From: Flectonema sp. DT1601
Lineage: Eukaryota > Euglenozoa > Diplonemea > Diplonemida > Diplonemidae
DNA: 64,000 nucleotides
Assembly (NCBI GenBank): GCA_964019425.1
Contig: OZ025793.1
Location: forward strand, 186,001-250,000
Direction: 5' to 3'
Of the stretch, positions 30,154-42,973 are shown one piece after another. The notes below the pieces were generated by a model. It worked only from the letters and a program-made list of their open reading frames with translations. It made no database searches and had not been told where the DNA came from. The position numbers and the translations under genes are program-made. The first letter of the stretch is position 1; each line of letters starts with the position of its first letter.

Positions 30154-30422
30154 GTTTCGTGTTTTAAGAAGCAAACTGTTTAGTGAAAATAATAAGGGAA
30201 AGCAACAAGGGAATTCACCAATAATATTCCAATCAACATATCGTAATGTAAGTATCGAATACAGTGACAGCAAATACTGTCAAAAGTGTTTTAGTAGTTT
30301 TAAATAAATGAACGTAGTCTCCAGAAACCAGATCTGCTGCCGTACTGGTACAAACTTTCCATTACTTTCATTCCTTCCGTTGACGACCTTCTCAACTCCG
30401 GCTTAGGTTATCTCTGATATGT

Positions 30423-31061
30423 ATGTTTCGCTTCCAGAGTCTCCATTTAGAGTTCCGTTTTTTTTTTTTTTCTCTTCCCCAATCGAACAACTAGGTTTCA
30501 GGGAGAGTGTGCTGTTCGACAAATAAACCACAGGTATCTAGGACCTCCTTACGATGCGTTATGAAATTAGTAGTCCACCACATCCTGCCAAGTAAGTCCA
30601 TTTACTGTTGAAGGAGGCATTAGTATAGAATAAAGGACAAAACAAGTGATTGGAATCTTGGAACAAAGGGAGTATCCTGACTACTGCACTGAAGTGGCAA
30701 CAGCCAGGGCTGAGGAGTTCCTCCCCCTCAAAACAAGGCAGAGATTGGTTTTCATGACTCTCGCAACCCTCCAACGCCTCTCAGAGATGTCTTCCCGACG
30801 AGAAGGGTTAATTAAAAGTTGCTCTTTGTTTGTTTTTTCTTCTTTCCATATATTCAGGAATGATCTCCGAAGTGTTTCCCGCTGGAGAGAATACTTTCAA
30901 CTCAACCCAGCAGAATTGCACTCCGTTCTACACGTGAACAGCAGTTTCTCGCAAACTCGACCAGACGAGAATCAAATAATATTATGATCTTTGACAACAG
31001 AGAGAGACCTCTGCAGCACAACAACAGCTGCAGGTCCTTGGGAGCCGTCACTACGAAAACA
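30423..31061 (+). repeat. R repeat, copy a4
   Basis: Full-length R copy of 639 bp. Confidence 0.9.
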
Positions 31062-31356
31062 GGTTTCAGAGAGAGAGTGTGTGTGTGTGTGTTATTTGAT
31101 GAAAGAGTATGTAGGATCACACCAAGGCACAGTAAACACATTTCAGAATAGTGTAGATGTGCTGGTTAAATGTGATTCTTACTTTGCTATTGCGCGGTTG
31201 ATAATACTGTTGAATTGAGATCGGGCTCAGTGCAATCAGCCTGTCCAGCGCGTTTATTCAATCATGAGATTCGTGAAACTTTTACACCTCAGTTTATGAC
31301 ATCACACAAGTTACGCGAGACATCGTCCCCTTACATTAATTATAATATACGAGAAC

Positions 31357-31660
31357 TAAACCACAGGTATCTAGGACCTCCTTACGATGCGTTATGAAAT
31401 TAGTAGTCCACCACATCCTGCCAAGTAAGTCCATTTACTGTTGAAGGAGGCATTAGTATAGAATAAAGGACAAAACAAGTGATTGGAATCTTGGAACAAA
31501 GGGAGTATCCTGACTACTGCACTGAAGTGGCAACAGCCAGGGCTGAGGAGTTCCTCCCCCTCAAAACAAGGCAGAGATTGGTTTTCATGACTCTCGCAAC
31601 CCTCCAACGCCTCTCAGGGATGTCTTCCCGACGAGAAGGGTTAATTAAAAGTTGCTCTTT
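31357..31660 (+). repeat. R repeat, copy b4 (truncated)
   Basis: 304 bp with the same end points as b2 and b3. Confidence 0.9.
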
Positions 31661-31886
31661 TCGCTTACATTACAAATTGCTATCACAAAAGCAAGTGAGT
31701 GTACGACACGCAGGCAGATGGCGACAGAAAGCATACAAACGACTACAATGAAGTTGGGAATAACAGAGAGCTCAGAGAATGTCAACGCTGTGTAGAATTA
31801 CGAAAGTATCCGCAACACCCTTTTCGGGATTCGGAGTCCAGTGCCCTGGTATAATTCTATCATCATAGCAACAGGAAGATTAAAAT

Positions 31887-32304
31887 AAGTGATTGGAATC
31901 TTGGAACAAAGGGAGTATCCTGACTACTGCACTGAAGTGGCAACAGCCAGGGCTGAGGAGTTCCTCCCCCTCAAAACAAGGCAGAGATTGGTTTTCATGA
32001 CTCTCGCAACCCTCCAACGCCTCTCAGAGATGTCTTCCCGACGAGAAGGGTTAATTAAAAGTTGCTCTTTGTTTGTTTTTTCTTCTTTCCATATATTCAG
32101 GAATGATCTCCGAAGTGTTTCCCGCTGGAGAGAATACTTTCAACTCAACCCAGCAGAATTGCACTCCGTTCTACACGTGAACAGCAGTTTCTCGCAAACT
32201 CGACCAGACGAGAATCAAATAATATTATGATCTTTGACAACAGAGAGAGACCTCTGCAGCACAACAACAGCTGCAGGTCCTTGGGAGCCGTCACTACGAA
32301 AACA
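31887..32304 (+). repeat. R repeat, copy c4
   Basis: 418 bp, joined to the Cys-rich remnant as in unit 2. Confidence 0.9.
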
Positions 32305-32544
32305 AAGCGTCTTTGCAAACGAACAGCTCATCCCAAGAATTCGCAAACTCTTGTGAATCACTTCGTCAGTACCTTCAAGACAACAACTCAACCCATTGTA
32401 TCGTGAGCAGAATGACAAGTCTGCTGCCTCTTTCACACTCCTCGATATGCACTCATCTGCGCTGTATTCTCTCATGTCCACATGAGATGTGTTGGTAGTA
32501 CAAAATAACACAAACAGCGCTAAGCTAAGAAACTTCTCATTCAA
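32215..32544 (-). pseudogene. Truncated Cys-rich secreted-protein remnant, copy 2
   Basis: Reads the same as the unit 2 copy: TTG instead of ATG at the start of the open stretch, signal-like hydrophobic run, six-cysteine core, and a tail encoded by R copy c4. Confidence 0.45.
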
Positions 32545-33380
32545 AATAACAAAGTTTCGTGAAACTACTGAAAAGAATAAAACATTTTACAATACACATT
32601 ATCACTCTCCTCTAAAACAAACAGTATTTCGTAGAGAAAGCGTGTGACTTCATTTTCTTCTTGGCGGAGCAAACTGTCGTGAAAAAAGTACGGTTGTCGG
32701 ACACGGGAAAATGATGAAACGAAAAAATAAACAGCGCACGCAGCTCGTACCTCTCTTCACCCTCTTCAAGAGCAGAATAGAAGACCCCTTTTTCGCGGGA
32801 AGCACCACTCGCCCCATCTCATCTAGACAAAAAAAAAAAACGATCACCGCGCGAACGCAGATGTCATCATCGTTCCGTCCAGGAAGAGAGATTGAGAGAG
32901 AGGGAGAGTGTACTTTACCAGAGGGCAACAAACTCACAGCGTAGTGGACAAGCTCATGCTTGCGCAACGAATCGTGACAAAGAGAGGAATTACTTGGAAA
33001 AAGAAAAAAGAAAGGAGAGGATGGTGCGGGGCCGCGATGCGCATTCGGACTCCCGATAGGTGTAGTTAAAAATTAAAAACAAACAAAAAGAAATGGAAAA
33101 AGAAAACAGGGTAGTAGCACCCATTCACTTACTTTTGAACGACAACAAGCTTACTTCATTTTACAGGACGAACCGAGGAGCGAGAAAACGAAAACCACCA
33201 ACCAACCAACCAACCAAGGGCCGGCGGCATCCCAATTCTCACGCACGGATGGAATCGACTTCCTTGCTGACGAGTTCGGTCTCCGACTAGATGACTTTAC
33301 GGAAAAGCAGGTGGTGGAAGGTACTAAAACAATTAAGATTAGAGGCATATATGAGGTGATGATAAGTGTCGTGCGGTCGA

Positions 33381-34112
33381 TTACGGAAATGACATTGACG
33401 GCGTTGGTGGAAGTGGAAGCTGCGTGGCATCAGCGCAGTTCTTCGAACAAGTGGACTCCTGGTGTGGACCCGATGGGCCTCGTTTACCACCACCACCACC
33501 ACCACCACCAACAACGATCTGCTTTGCATCGCAAACCGTGCCGGTCTCTCCTGAGTTCAACAACTTGCTAAAGACCCCGACGTACTTCCCAACCTTGGCC
33601 GGACACACGACCTCCGTTCCGCTAAAGGTCTTGTGGTACACCAACATCGGATGGCTTGCCCCGCTGTTCTGGAACTTCGGCCCGCAGCTGCGAACTTCCC
33701 ATCCGTTGTTCACGAGACCATCGAATCCTCCGTTGATGTCCCCCGAGCAACCAGGGCAGTGGTAGGTTACGATGTAGAAGACGCATTTCTTTGGATGGCA
33801 GTAGCAATCCAGCTCGATCGTGTCTCCGGTGCACGTGTCCTGCCCAAAGATTCCCGAGGTCGGGACTCCGGGTGTCCCCAGATCCTGCGCGAAATCGTAG
33901 TACTTGCTCTGCGGGTGATTGTGCAAGAAATCGGGCACCATAGTAAGCGGGCTGTGCGATCCCCCAACAGTCAACGACGCGGGCAAAGTGGGAAAGGTTT
34001 TCACTTCTGCGACTGACAACCCGTTGAGAAACACGCCAGTGGAACACCCGCCCTGGACCCCTCCCAGCATTCCCACCAATATCATTGACAACAAGGCTGC
34101 GTGTGCTTTCAT
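33381..34112 (-). CDS. Secreted 12-cysteine protein, copy 2
   Basis: 243 residues, identical in translation to copy 1, with the same signal peptide, Gly8 linker and upstream pyrimidine-AACAG site. Identity with copies 1 and 3 contrasts with the divergent copy 4. Confidence 0.75.
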   Translation of the reverse strand: MKAHAALLSMILVGMLGGVQGGCSTGVFLNGLSVAEVKTFPTLPASLTVGGSHSPLTMVPDFLHNHPQSKYYDFAQDLGTPGVPTSGIFGQDTCTGDTIELDCYCHPKKCVFYIVTYHCPGCSGDINGGFDGLVNNGWEVRSCGPKFQNSGASHPMLVYHKTFSGTEVVCPAKVGKYVGVFSKLLNSGETGTVCDAKQIVVGGGGGGGGKRGPSGPHQESTCSKNCADATQLPLPPTPSMSFP

Positions 34113-34288
34113 TTTCCTCTTGGTAAATTAAACTGTTGAGAAAAAGTACGGTAGTCGGACAAGGAAACGCAAAAAGAAACACGGGCACACACTTTCACCT
34201 TCAAGAGCAGAACCCCTCCTTTGTGAGAGGCATCACTCACCGCATCTTATATTCTGAAGATAGTGCGGGGACGCAATGGAAAGAAACA

Positions 34289-34359
34289 AGTAGCCCACCA
34301 CATCCTGCCAAGTAAGTCCATTTGCTGTTAAAGGAGGCACTAGTATAAAATAAAGGACA
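34289..34359 (+). repeat. R left-part remnant, unit 3
   Basis: Same diverged 71-bp piece as in unit 2. Confidence 0.8.
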
Positions 34360-35103
34360 GTAGAAAGGTGACCTTCCACTGTTGAGTGGAACACAATCTC
34401 TGCAAGTGAGTGGCCTGCAGATGTGCAGGGTCACCCTATCGAAGACGCTTGCATCTTCACGAATTTCGACGAGTCTCATGTTGATGAGCTCGCTTGCAAA
34501 AGATGCGGGTGTCAGATTGAGACGCTTACGGAAAGGAATGCGTCGCCATTCCTTTCCATTCCTTGTACATCGATCGATTTGGATGTCCAATTTGTGCCTG
34601 GCTGATGAGCAAAGGAGATCGTCCACTTCCGACAAAGATTGTTTGTCAGGAAGAAGAAGTACACAGTGAAAAACGATCATTTGACGATTGGGCTGCAATC
34701 AAAAGTTATTTGCAGCGTGACGACGTGGGGAACATCAATGGGCAACGCCGTGATCTTGGAGGCAATGTCCGTGAAGCTGGATACCCGTTATGGCCCGTTC
34801 CTAGAACGAGCGCGGGACGCGCCCTCAAGGGACTCAACACACGAGGCTCGTGTTTTGAATGGAGCGATTCAGGCGTTGTTGCCTGCAGCGTACCGCAACA
34901 GCAACGTTAGAGATTCGTTGCAGCTGATGGTTACGAGGCTGGACGCGTTGAGGCTCGATATGGTTTCTCGCAGGACGCCGTTGTTGCATTTACACAGGAT
35001 GCGTTACATGCGGTGGGACACAACGCGGAGATCACTGAGACGAAATTCCGAAACGCTCTGTTGGAAGCAGACGCAGATCAAAAGCAAAACGAGAGAAAAG
35101 AGG
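34360..35103 (+). pseudogene. Unidentified coding-like block, copy 2
   Basis: Same block as 24745-25488 and equally without a single covering frame. At its junction with R copy d4 single-base changes occur (CTCTTGCAA, CGACAAGAAG) that are shared with unit 4 but not unit 2. Confidence 0.4.
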
Positions 35104-35433
35104 AACAAGGCAGAGATTGGTTTTCATGACTCTTGCAACCCTCCAACGCCTCTCAGAGATGTCTTCCCGACAAGAAGGGTTAATTAAAAGTTGCTCTTTG
35201 TTTGTTTTTTCTTCTTTCCATAAATTCAGGAATGATCTCCGAAGTGTTTCCCGCTGGAGAGAATACTTTCAACTCAACCCAGCAGAATTGCACTCCGTTC
35301 TACACGTGAACAGCAGTTTCTCGCAAACTCGACCAGACGAGAATCAAATAATAATATGATCTTTGACAACAGAGAGAGACCTCTGCAGCACAACAACAGC
35401 TGCAGGTCCTTGGGAGCTGTCACTACGAAAACA
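35104..35433 (+). repeat. R repeat, copy d4 (right part)
   Basis: 330 bp. It shares the CTCTTGCAA, CGACAAGAAG and CATAAATTC variants with d5. Confidence 0.9.
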
Positions 35434-36205
35434 GTTAGTTATGAAAAAAGTTAAAATCATTTCTCCCCCTTTCTCGCATACTTTTAACGATACCCTGATA
35501 AAGAAATAAAAATGAGTTGTAACGCAGCAGCTAATGATTAGCCATCTAAGAATAAGAAGACAGAGTGTTAGCTAATGTTATATTATGCAGGCACCGTCAA
35601 AAAGGATATCGGGGCAAGAATGTCTTCAACCGTTGCATTCCCAACCCGAAAGTCAATTAAGTTACCATCATCAGTTAGAGCGCATTGGTATGTTAGGCAT
35701 CGATCATCGATATATTGGGTAAAGTGGTGTAGAGTGAGGCACCATCGTGCAGTTGGGTGCACGGTGATTGAAAAGAAAATTAAAAAGGTGTGTCACTTTG
35801 AAGCACTACGTCACCAACACAATAGTGGGACAGGCAAACAAGTGATCGTCGATCACCCCAACAGTCAGTAAGATTGAGTGAGTGAGTGAGTGGCCTTGCA
35901 AGGGAACAAATTAAGCTTGACAGGCCTCCCCTTTTTCCATTTAACTAAAAGGGTTGCATGGTGATCGTCGGTCACCCTAACAGAGCAATACATCAGTAAG
36001 AGGGGGTGAGGAAGTGAGGAGTGAGTTTGAGAAATAAAACCTTGCAGGCTAATATTCCTCCCCTGTTTTTTTCAGGGTATATAATTTTATAAAGGGATTA
36101 ACGAAAGAGGAAGCAAAATGAGCCAAGCGGGCCTTCTGCAATCCGCTAGTAATATAATACTGGAGAGGAAATCATAATTAAAACACATCATTTTATATAA
36201 AACAT

Positions 36206-36237
<32 letters not shown>

Positions 36238-36378
36238 CTTGATTTGATTTGATTGTATGAAGATACTCGTTGAAAAAGGAATTGTCCAACAAAGGGAACT
36301 CTATTTTCTAGCGAATTCTCACCTGAAAGTCGCATCATCTTCAAAACTGCTAGTTATTTTATTAGAGTCCCGCTTTGC

Positions 36379-39300
36379 TCAAATGCGCAACTCAGAAACG
36401 AAGTCTTTCTTCTCCTCGTTGTTGACCGCAGGATGGCTCATCGTTGTCAGAGAGGTCATGTCGATACCTTGGTGACTAGCAGCGAAATCGTCAGCCGCCT
36501 TCGACCGTCTGTAGAACACGGTAGCAACAGCCACCAACACACATCCGGCAACCACCGACACAGCTGTTATCAAGATAGGAAGAAAACCCTTGCTGCTCTC
36601 ATCTTCCTTCTTGCTCTTCTCTTCTTCTACCGCAGTTTCATCATCATCTGCAGCTCCTCTCTGCATCTCCCACTCTTCGTGCATGGCTACAACTCCGGGA
36701 AGTTGCTTCTTGTTGAAAGCGCGCACCAGTCCCACAGCGCTTCCCCCTTCGATTTCAAAAGCCACAACACTTCCTTCCTCCTTCCCATCGTTTTCCAGAG
36801 CAGCAGCCCTCCTCGAATCCGTGCCGTCAAGCTTCAAGCACGTCGAAGAATCTCCAACCGAAGCACCACCACAGCTCCCTTGTGGACAGGCGCTGCTCGG
36901 GCAGATGAATTTGAACGATATCTGAACCTCAGGATTAAATAACCCCTGCAGCATGTTTCCGAATTGCGTCTTCGCAAAGGAACCAATTCCCCTTCTCAAC
37001 ACCAACCGCACCAACTTTCTCGCTCTAGACGCCTCGCTCGCACTACCAAAGCATTTCGTCTTCCCAGCAGGACAGGTACCCGACTTCGGGATCGCACTGC
37101 ACGTGTTCTTTGCACCCTTTCCCCTACTCGTACAGTACACACCTCCCTTCTTCCCGCTTTCGCAATTTCCGCAAACAGGTGCCTTCTCCCCCAGCTCTCC
37201 CCCCGACACTGGAGGCTCGCTACTTCCGAATTCCCTGCAAGCCTCGCCTTCACAAGCTTTTGCACATCTAGCCGATCCCGCGCTTCTCTGAAAACACTTC
37301 AGACCGTCAGAGCAGCAGTGCGGTGCGGCAATGCAACTTCCCCACTCCGAGATAGTCTCACCGCAGGCGTTGATTTGTTCTCCTTCCCCCCCTTCTCCCG
37401 GAAATGGTCCTTCCCCCCCTTCTCCTGGTCCTTCCCCTCCTTCTTCTGGTTGCGGAGTCGGTCCACCTTCTTCGCCTTCTTCATCAGGTTGGGGGGTAGG
37501 TTCGCCGCCACCTTCTTCTCCTTCAGGCTGCGGTGTTGGTGATTCGCCACCTTCTTCTCCTTCAGGTTGTGGAGTTGGCCCGCCACCTTCTTCTCCTTCA
37601 GGTTGTGGAGTTGGTCCGCCACCTTCTTCTCCTTCAGGTTGTGGAGTTGGTCCGCCACCTTCTTCTCCTTCAGGTTGTGGAGTTGGTCCGCCACCTTCTT
37701 CTCCTTCAGGTTGTGGAGTTGGTCCGCCACCTTCTTCTCCTTCAGGTTGTGGAGTTGGTCCGCCACCTTCTTCTCCTTCCGGCTGCGGAGTTGGTTCGCC
37801 ACCCTCTTCTCCTTCAGGTTGTGGAGTAGGTTCGCCACCCTCTTCTCCTTCAGGCTGCGGAGTTGGCCCACCTCCTTCTTCGGGTTGCGGAGTTGGTGAT
37901 TCGCCTTCTGGCTGGGGGGTTGGCCCACCTCCTTCCTCAGGCTGCGGTGTTGGTGATTCACCTTCTGGCTGGGGAGTTGGCCCACCTCCTTCTTCAGGTT
38001 GCGGTGTTGGTGATTCGCCTTCTGGCTGGGGAGTTGGCCCACCTCCTTCTTCAGGTTGCGGTGTTGGTGATTCTCCTTCCGGCTGCGGTGTTGGCGTTGG
38101 CTGGCCGCCTTCTTCGGGTTGTGGTGTTGGCTGGCCGGGTGGAGTTGGCGTTTCTCCTTCTGGCTGCGGTGTTGGCGTTGGTTGACTGCCATCTTCAGGT
38201 TGTGGTGTTGGCTGGCCGGGTGGAGTTGGCGTTTCTCCTTCTGGCTGCGGCGTTGGCGTTGGTTGACTGCCATCTTCAGGTTGTGGTGTTGGCTGGCCGG
38301 GTGGAGTTGGTGTTGGCTGGCCGGGTGGAGTTGGTGTTGGCTGGCCGGGTGGAGTTGGCGTTGGCTGGCCGGGTGGAGTTGGTGTTGGCTGGCCGGGTGG
38401 AGTTGGCGTTGGCTGGCCGGGTGGAGTTGGCGTTGGCTGGCCGGGTGGAGTTGGTGTTGGCTGGCCGGGTGGAGTTGGCGTTGGCTGGCCGGGTGGAGTT
38501 GGCGTTGGCTGACCGGGTGGAGTTGGCGTTTCTCCTTGTGGCTGCGGTGTTGGCGTTGGCTGGCCGGGTGGAGTTGGCGTTGGCTGGCTGGGTGGAGTTG
38601 GCGTTTCTCCTTCCGGCTGCGGTGTTGGTACAGTTGGCACAGCTGTTGGCACAGCTGTTGGCACGGATGTCGGTACAATTGGTACGGATGTTGGCACAGC
38701 TGTCGGTACGGATGTCGGTACAATTGGCACAGATGTTGGCACAGCTGTCGGTACGGATGTCGGTACAATTGGCACAGATGTCGGCACAGCTGTTGGCACG
38801 GATGTCGGTACAATTGGCACAGATGTTGGTACAGCTGTTGGCACGGATGTCGGTACAATTGGCACAGATGTTGGCACAGCTGTCGGTACGGATGTCGGTA
38901 CAATTGGCACAGATGTCGGCACAGCTGTTGGTACGGATGTCGGCACAGCTGTTGGCTTTGGAGGCTGAGGTGGTGGTGTGTATGGCGGGCGAGGTGTGTA
39001 TGGCGGGCGAGGTGTGCATGGTGGCGGCGGAGTCGGCACGCAGCCGGGCTTACCAGGTCGGGTTCTCCGTGAAGGAGGGGTTCTCCGTGAAGGAGGTCTT
39101 CTCCAACGATTAATCGAAGGCCCAGACGGTGTCGTCGGATTGGTCGGTGCAGGGAACGGCTTCGCCAACATGCCGTGTGAGAGCTCCTTGTCTGCAGGAA
39201 GCTGTTGCAGAAGCTTCTGCGTCAGGCCGTGCAGGAAAAACTGTCCCTTCGCATTTTTTCGGGGATCCGACGACTGGTAATTGAAGTCGACGTCAATTCC

Positions 39301-39747
39301 ATCAAATCCCTGATTGAGTACGATATCAATAAGTTGCTTGGCTACAAACCCTTCCTTTCCAAAACAATATTCCCAGCAGTCGTTGCCAGTGGTGCTGCTG
39401 CCGCCACCGTTCCGTTGCGAACCGGAACCGTCCATTCCGCCATCACCGAACTCCAAGATGACCTTCTTTCCATCCGACTGCCACTGCGATACCAGCATTG
39501 CGTTTGCTTGGTTGTCGCAAACCGGAACCGGACTCCCGATCTCACATTGAGTGTTACAGCTGTTCATACCGGGTGATCCGTCATAAGTTACCGCAGAGGA
39601 GATCAACAGCGTCTTGAACCCGTCGGTCTGATCAGCAGTCGGGCAGGTTTTCCAGTTCTCGACATACGCAGCACTGGTGGGGTTCTGAAAACAATCAGCT
39701 CCACGAGCGAGTGACAGGAGCAACAGTGGAATTCCTTCCTTAATCAT
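36379..39747 (-). CDS. Surface protein with GH18-like domain, copy 4
   Basis: A 1122-residue protein. Compared with copies 1 and 2 the stalk has four more PTPTPPGQ octapeptides (nine in the main run), one fewer 12-residue PQPEGEEGGG unit, and lacks seven residues at the end of the VPT block (VPTAVPTAVPTVPTPQ). The signal peptide, degenerate GH18 domain, Cys-rich region, membrane segment and tail are unchanged. Confidence 0.85.
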   Translation of the reverse strand: MIKEGIPLLLLSLARGADCFQNPTSAAYVENWKTCPTADQTDGFKTLLISSAVTYDGSPGMNSCNTQCEIGSPVPVCDNQANAMLVSQWQSDGKKVILEFGDGGMDGSGSQRNGGGSSTTGNDCWEYCFGKEGFVAKQLIDIVLNQGFDGIDVDFNYQSSDPRKNAKGQFFLHGLTQKLLQQLPADKELSHGMLAKPFPAPTNPTTPSGPSINRWRRPPSRRTPPSRRTRPGKPGCVPTPPPPCTPRPPYTPRPPYTPPPQPPKPTAVPTSVPTAVPTSVPIVPTSVPTAVPTSVPIVPTSVPTAVPTSVPIVPTSVPTAVPTSVPIVPTSVPTAVPTSVPIVPTSVPTAVPTSVPIVPTSVPTAVPTAVPTVPTPQPEGETPTPPSQPTPTPPGQPTPTPQPQGETPTPPGQPTPTPPGQPTPTPPGQPTPTPPGQPTPTPPGQPTPTPPGQPTPTPPGQPTPTPPGQPTPTPPGQPTPTPPGQPTPQPEDGSQPTPTPQPEGETPTPPGQPTPQPEDGSQPTPTPQPEGETPTPPGQPTPQPEEGGQPTPTPQPEGESPTPQPEEGGGPTPQPEGESPTPQPEEGGGPTPQPEGESPTPQPEEGGGPTPQPEGESPTPQPEEGGGPTPQPEGEEGGEPTPQPEGEEGGEPTPQPEGEEGGGPTPQPEGEEGGGPTPQPEGEEGGGPTPQPEGEEGGGPTPQPEGEEGGGPTPQPEGEEGGGPTPQPEGEEGGESPTPQPEGEEGGGEPTPQPDEEGEEGGPTPQPEEGGEGPGEGGEGPFPGEGGEGEQINACGETISEWGSCIAAPHCCSDGLKCFQRSAGSARCAKACEGEACREFGSSEPPVSGGELGEKAPVCGNCESGKKGGVYCTSRGKGAKNTCSAIPKSGTCPAGKTKCFGSASEASRARKLVRLVLRRGIGSFAKTQFGNMLQGLFNPEVQISFKFICPSSACPQGSCGGASVGDSSTCLKLDGTDSRRAAALENDGKEEGSVVAFEIEGGSAVGLVRAFNKKQLPGVVAMHEEWEMQRGAADDDETAVEEEKSKKEDESSKGFLPILITAVSVVAGCVLVAVATVFYRRSKAADDFAASHQGIDMTSLTTMSHPAVNNEEKKDFVSELRI

Positions 39748-40016
39748 GTTTCGTGTTTTAAGAAGCAAACTGTTTAGTGAAAATAATAAGGGAAAGCAAC
39801 AAGGGAATTCACCAATAATATTCCAATCAACATATCGTAATGTAAGTATCGAATACAGTGACAGCAAATACTGTCAAAAGTGTTTTAGTAGTTTTAAATA
39901 AATGAACGTAGTCTCCAGAAACCAGATCTGCTGCCGTACTGGTACAAACTTTCCATTACTTTCATTCCTTCCGTTGACGACCTTCTCAACTCCGGCTTAG
40001 GTTATCTCTGATATGT

Positions 40017-40655
40017 ATGTTTCGCTTCCAGAGTCTCCATTTAGAGTTCCGTTTTTTTTTTTTTTCTCTTCCCCAATCGAACAACTAGGTTTCAGGGAGA
40101 GTGTGCTGTTCGACAAATAAACCACAGGTATCTAGGACCTCCTTACGATGCGTTATGAAATTAGTAGTCCACCACATCCTGCCAAGTAAGTCCATTTACT
40201 GTTGAAGGAGGCATTAGTATAGAATAAAGGACAAAACAAGTGATTGGAATCTTGGAACAAAGGGAGTATCCTGACTACTGCACTGAAGTGGCAACAGCCA
40301 GGGCTGAGGAGTTCCTCCCCCTCAAAACAAGGCAGAGATTGGTTTTCATGACTCTCGCAACCCTCCAACGCCTCTCAGAGATGTCTTCCCGACGAGAAGG
40401 GTTAATTAAAAGTTGCTCTTTGTTTGTTTTTTCTTCTTTCCATATATTCAGGAATGATCTCCGAAGTGTTTCCCGCTGGAGAGAATACTTTCAACTCAAC
40501 CCAGCAGAATTGCACTCCGTTCTACACGTGAACAGCAGTTTCTCGCAAACTCGACCAGACGAGAATCAAATAATATTATGATCTTTGACAACAGAGAGAG
40601 ACCTCTGCAGCACAACAACAGCTGCAGGTCCTTGGGAGCCGTCACTACGAAAACA
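40017..40655 (+). repeat. R repeat, copy a5
   Basis: Full-length R copy of 639 bp. Confidence 0.9.
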
Positions 40656-40950
40656 GGTTTCAGAGAGAGAGTGTGTGTGTGTGTGTTATTTGATGAAAGA
40701 GTATGTAGGATCACACCAAGGCACAGTAAACACATTTCAGAATAGTGTAGATGTGCTGGTTAAATGTGATTCTTACTTTGCTATTGCGCGGTTGATAATA
40801 CTGTTGAATTGAGATCGGGCTCAGTGCAATCAGCCTGTCCAGCGCGTTTATTCAATCATGAGATTCGTGAAACTTTTACACCTCAGTTTATGACATCACA
40901 CAAGTTACGCGAGACATCGTCCCCTTACATTAATTATAATATACGAGAAC

Positions 40951-41253
40951 TAAACCACAGGTATCTAGGACCTCCTTACGATGCGTTATGAAATTAGTAG
41001 TCCACCACATCCTGCCAAGTAAGTCCATTTACTGTTGAAGGAGGCATTAGTATAGAATAAAGGACAAAACAAGTGATTGGAATCTTGGAACAAAGGGAGT
41101 ATCCTGACTACTGCACTGAAGTGGCAACAGCCAGGGCTGAGGAGTTCCTCTTCTCAAAACAAGGCAGAGATTGGTTTTCATGACTCTCGCAACCCTCCAA
41201 CGCCTCTCAGGGATGTCTTCCCGACGAGAAGGGTTAATTAAAAGTTGCTCTTT
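40951..41253 (+). repeat. R repeat, copy b5 (truncated)
   Basis: 303 bp. It carries TTCCTCTTCTCAAAA where other copies have TTCCTCCCCCTCAAAA, a variant shared only with b6. Confidence 0.9.
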
Positions 41254-41479
41254 TCGCTTACATTACAAATTGCTATCACAAAAGCAAGTGAGTGTACGAC
41301 ACGCAGGCAGATGGCGACAGAAAGCATACAAACGACTACAATGAAGTTGGGAATAACAGAGAGCTCAGAGAATGTCAACGCTGTGTAGAATTACGAAAGT
41401 ATCCGCAACACCCTTTTCGGGATTCGGAGTCCAGTGCCCTGGTATAATTCTATCATCATAGCAACAGGAAGATTAAAAT

Positions 41480-41897
41480 AAGTGATTGGAATCTTGGAAC
41501 AAAGGGAGTATCCTGACTACTGCACTGAAGTGGCAACAGCCAGGGCTGAGGAGTTCCTCCCCCTCAAAACAAGGCAGAGATTGGTTTTCATGACTCTCGC
41601 AACCCTCCAACGCCTCTCAGAGATGTCTTCCCGACGAGAAGGGTTAATTAAAAGTTGCTCTTTGTTTGTTTTTTCTTCTTTCCATATATTCAGGAATGAT
41701 CTCCGAAGTGTTTCCCGCTGGAGAGAATACTTTCAACTCAACCCAGCAGAATTGCACTCCGTTCTACACGTGAACAGCAGTTTCTCGCAAACTCGACCAG
41801 ACGAGAATCAAATAATATTATGATCTTTGACAACAGAGAGAGACCTCTGCAGCACAACAACAGCTGCAGGTCCTTGGGAGCCGTCACTACGAAAACA
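41480..41897 (+). repeat. R repeat, copy c5
   Basis: 418 bp, joined to the Cys-rich remnant. Confidence 0.9.
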
Positions 41898-42137
41898 AAG
41901 CGTCTTTGCAAACGAACAGCTCATCCCAAGAATTCGCAAACTCTTGTGAATCACTTCGTCAGTACCTTCAAGACAACAACTCAACCCATTGTATCGTGAG
42001 CAGAATGACAAGTCTGCTGCCTCTTTCACACTCCTCGATATGCACTCATCTGCGCTGTATTCTCTCATGTCCACATGAGATGTGTTGGTAGTACAAAATA
42101 ACACAAACAGCGCTAAGCTAAGAAACTTCTCATTCAA
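41808..42137 (-). pseudogene. Truncated Cys-rich secreted-protein remnant, copy 3
   Basis: Same reading and same TTG first codon as the copies in units 2 and 3. The frame ends inside R copy c5. Confidence 0.45.
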
Positions 42138-42973
42138 AATAACAAAGTTTCGTGAAACTACTGAAAAGAATAAAACATTTTACAATACACATTATCACTC
42201 TCCTCTAAAACAAACAGTATTTCGTAGAGAAAGCGTGTGACTTCATTTTCTTCTTGGCGGAGCAAACTGTCGTGAAAAAAGTACGGTTGTCGGACACGGG
42301 AAAATGATGAAACGAAAAAATAAACAGCGCACGCAGCTCGTACCTCTCTTCACCCTCTTCAAGAGCAGAATAGAAGACCCCTTTTTCGCGGGAAGCACCA
42401 CTCGCCCCATCTCATCTAGACAAAAAAAAAAAACGATCACCGCGCGAACGCAGATGTCATCATCGTTCCGTCCAGGAAGAGAGATTGAGAGAGAGGGAGA
42501 GTGTACTTTACCAGAGGGCAACAAACTCACAGCGTAGTGGACAAGCTCATGCTTGCGCAACGAATCGTGACAAAGAGAGGAATTACTTGGAAAAAGAAAA
42601 AAGAAAGGAGAGGATGGTGCGGGGCCGCGATGCGCATTCGGACTCCCGATAGGTGTAGTTAAAAATTAAAAACAAACAAAAAGAAATGGAAAAAGAAAAC
42701 AGGGTAGTAGCACCCATTCACTTACTTTTGAACGACAACAAGCTTACTTCATTTTACAGGACGAACCGAGGAGCGAGAAAACGAAAACCACCAACCAACC
42801 AACCAACCAAGGGCCGGCGGCATCCCAATTCTCACGCACGGATGGAATCGACTTCCTTGCTGACGAGTTCGGTCTCCGACTAGATGACTTTACGGAAAAG
42901 CAGGTGGTGGAAGGTACTAAAACAATTAAGATTAGAGGCATATATGAGGTGATGATAAGTGTCGTGCGGTCGA

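Larger units (their letters stand above)
25819..35433 (-). repeat. Array unit 3 (long form)
   Basis: 9615 bp, same order of modules as unit 2. It has a shorter poly-T run in the GH18-like 3' flank (about 18 Ts near 26593-26610) and a longer stalk minisatellite. Confidence 0.9.
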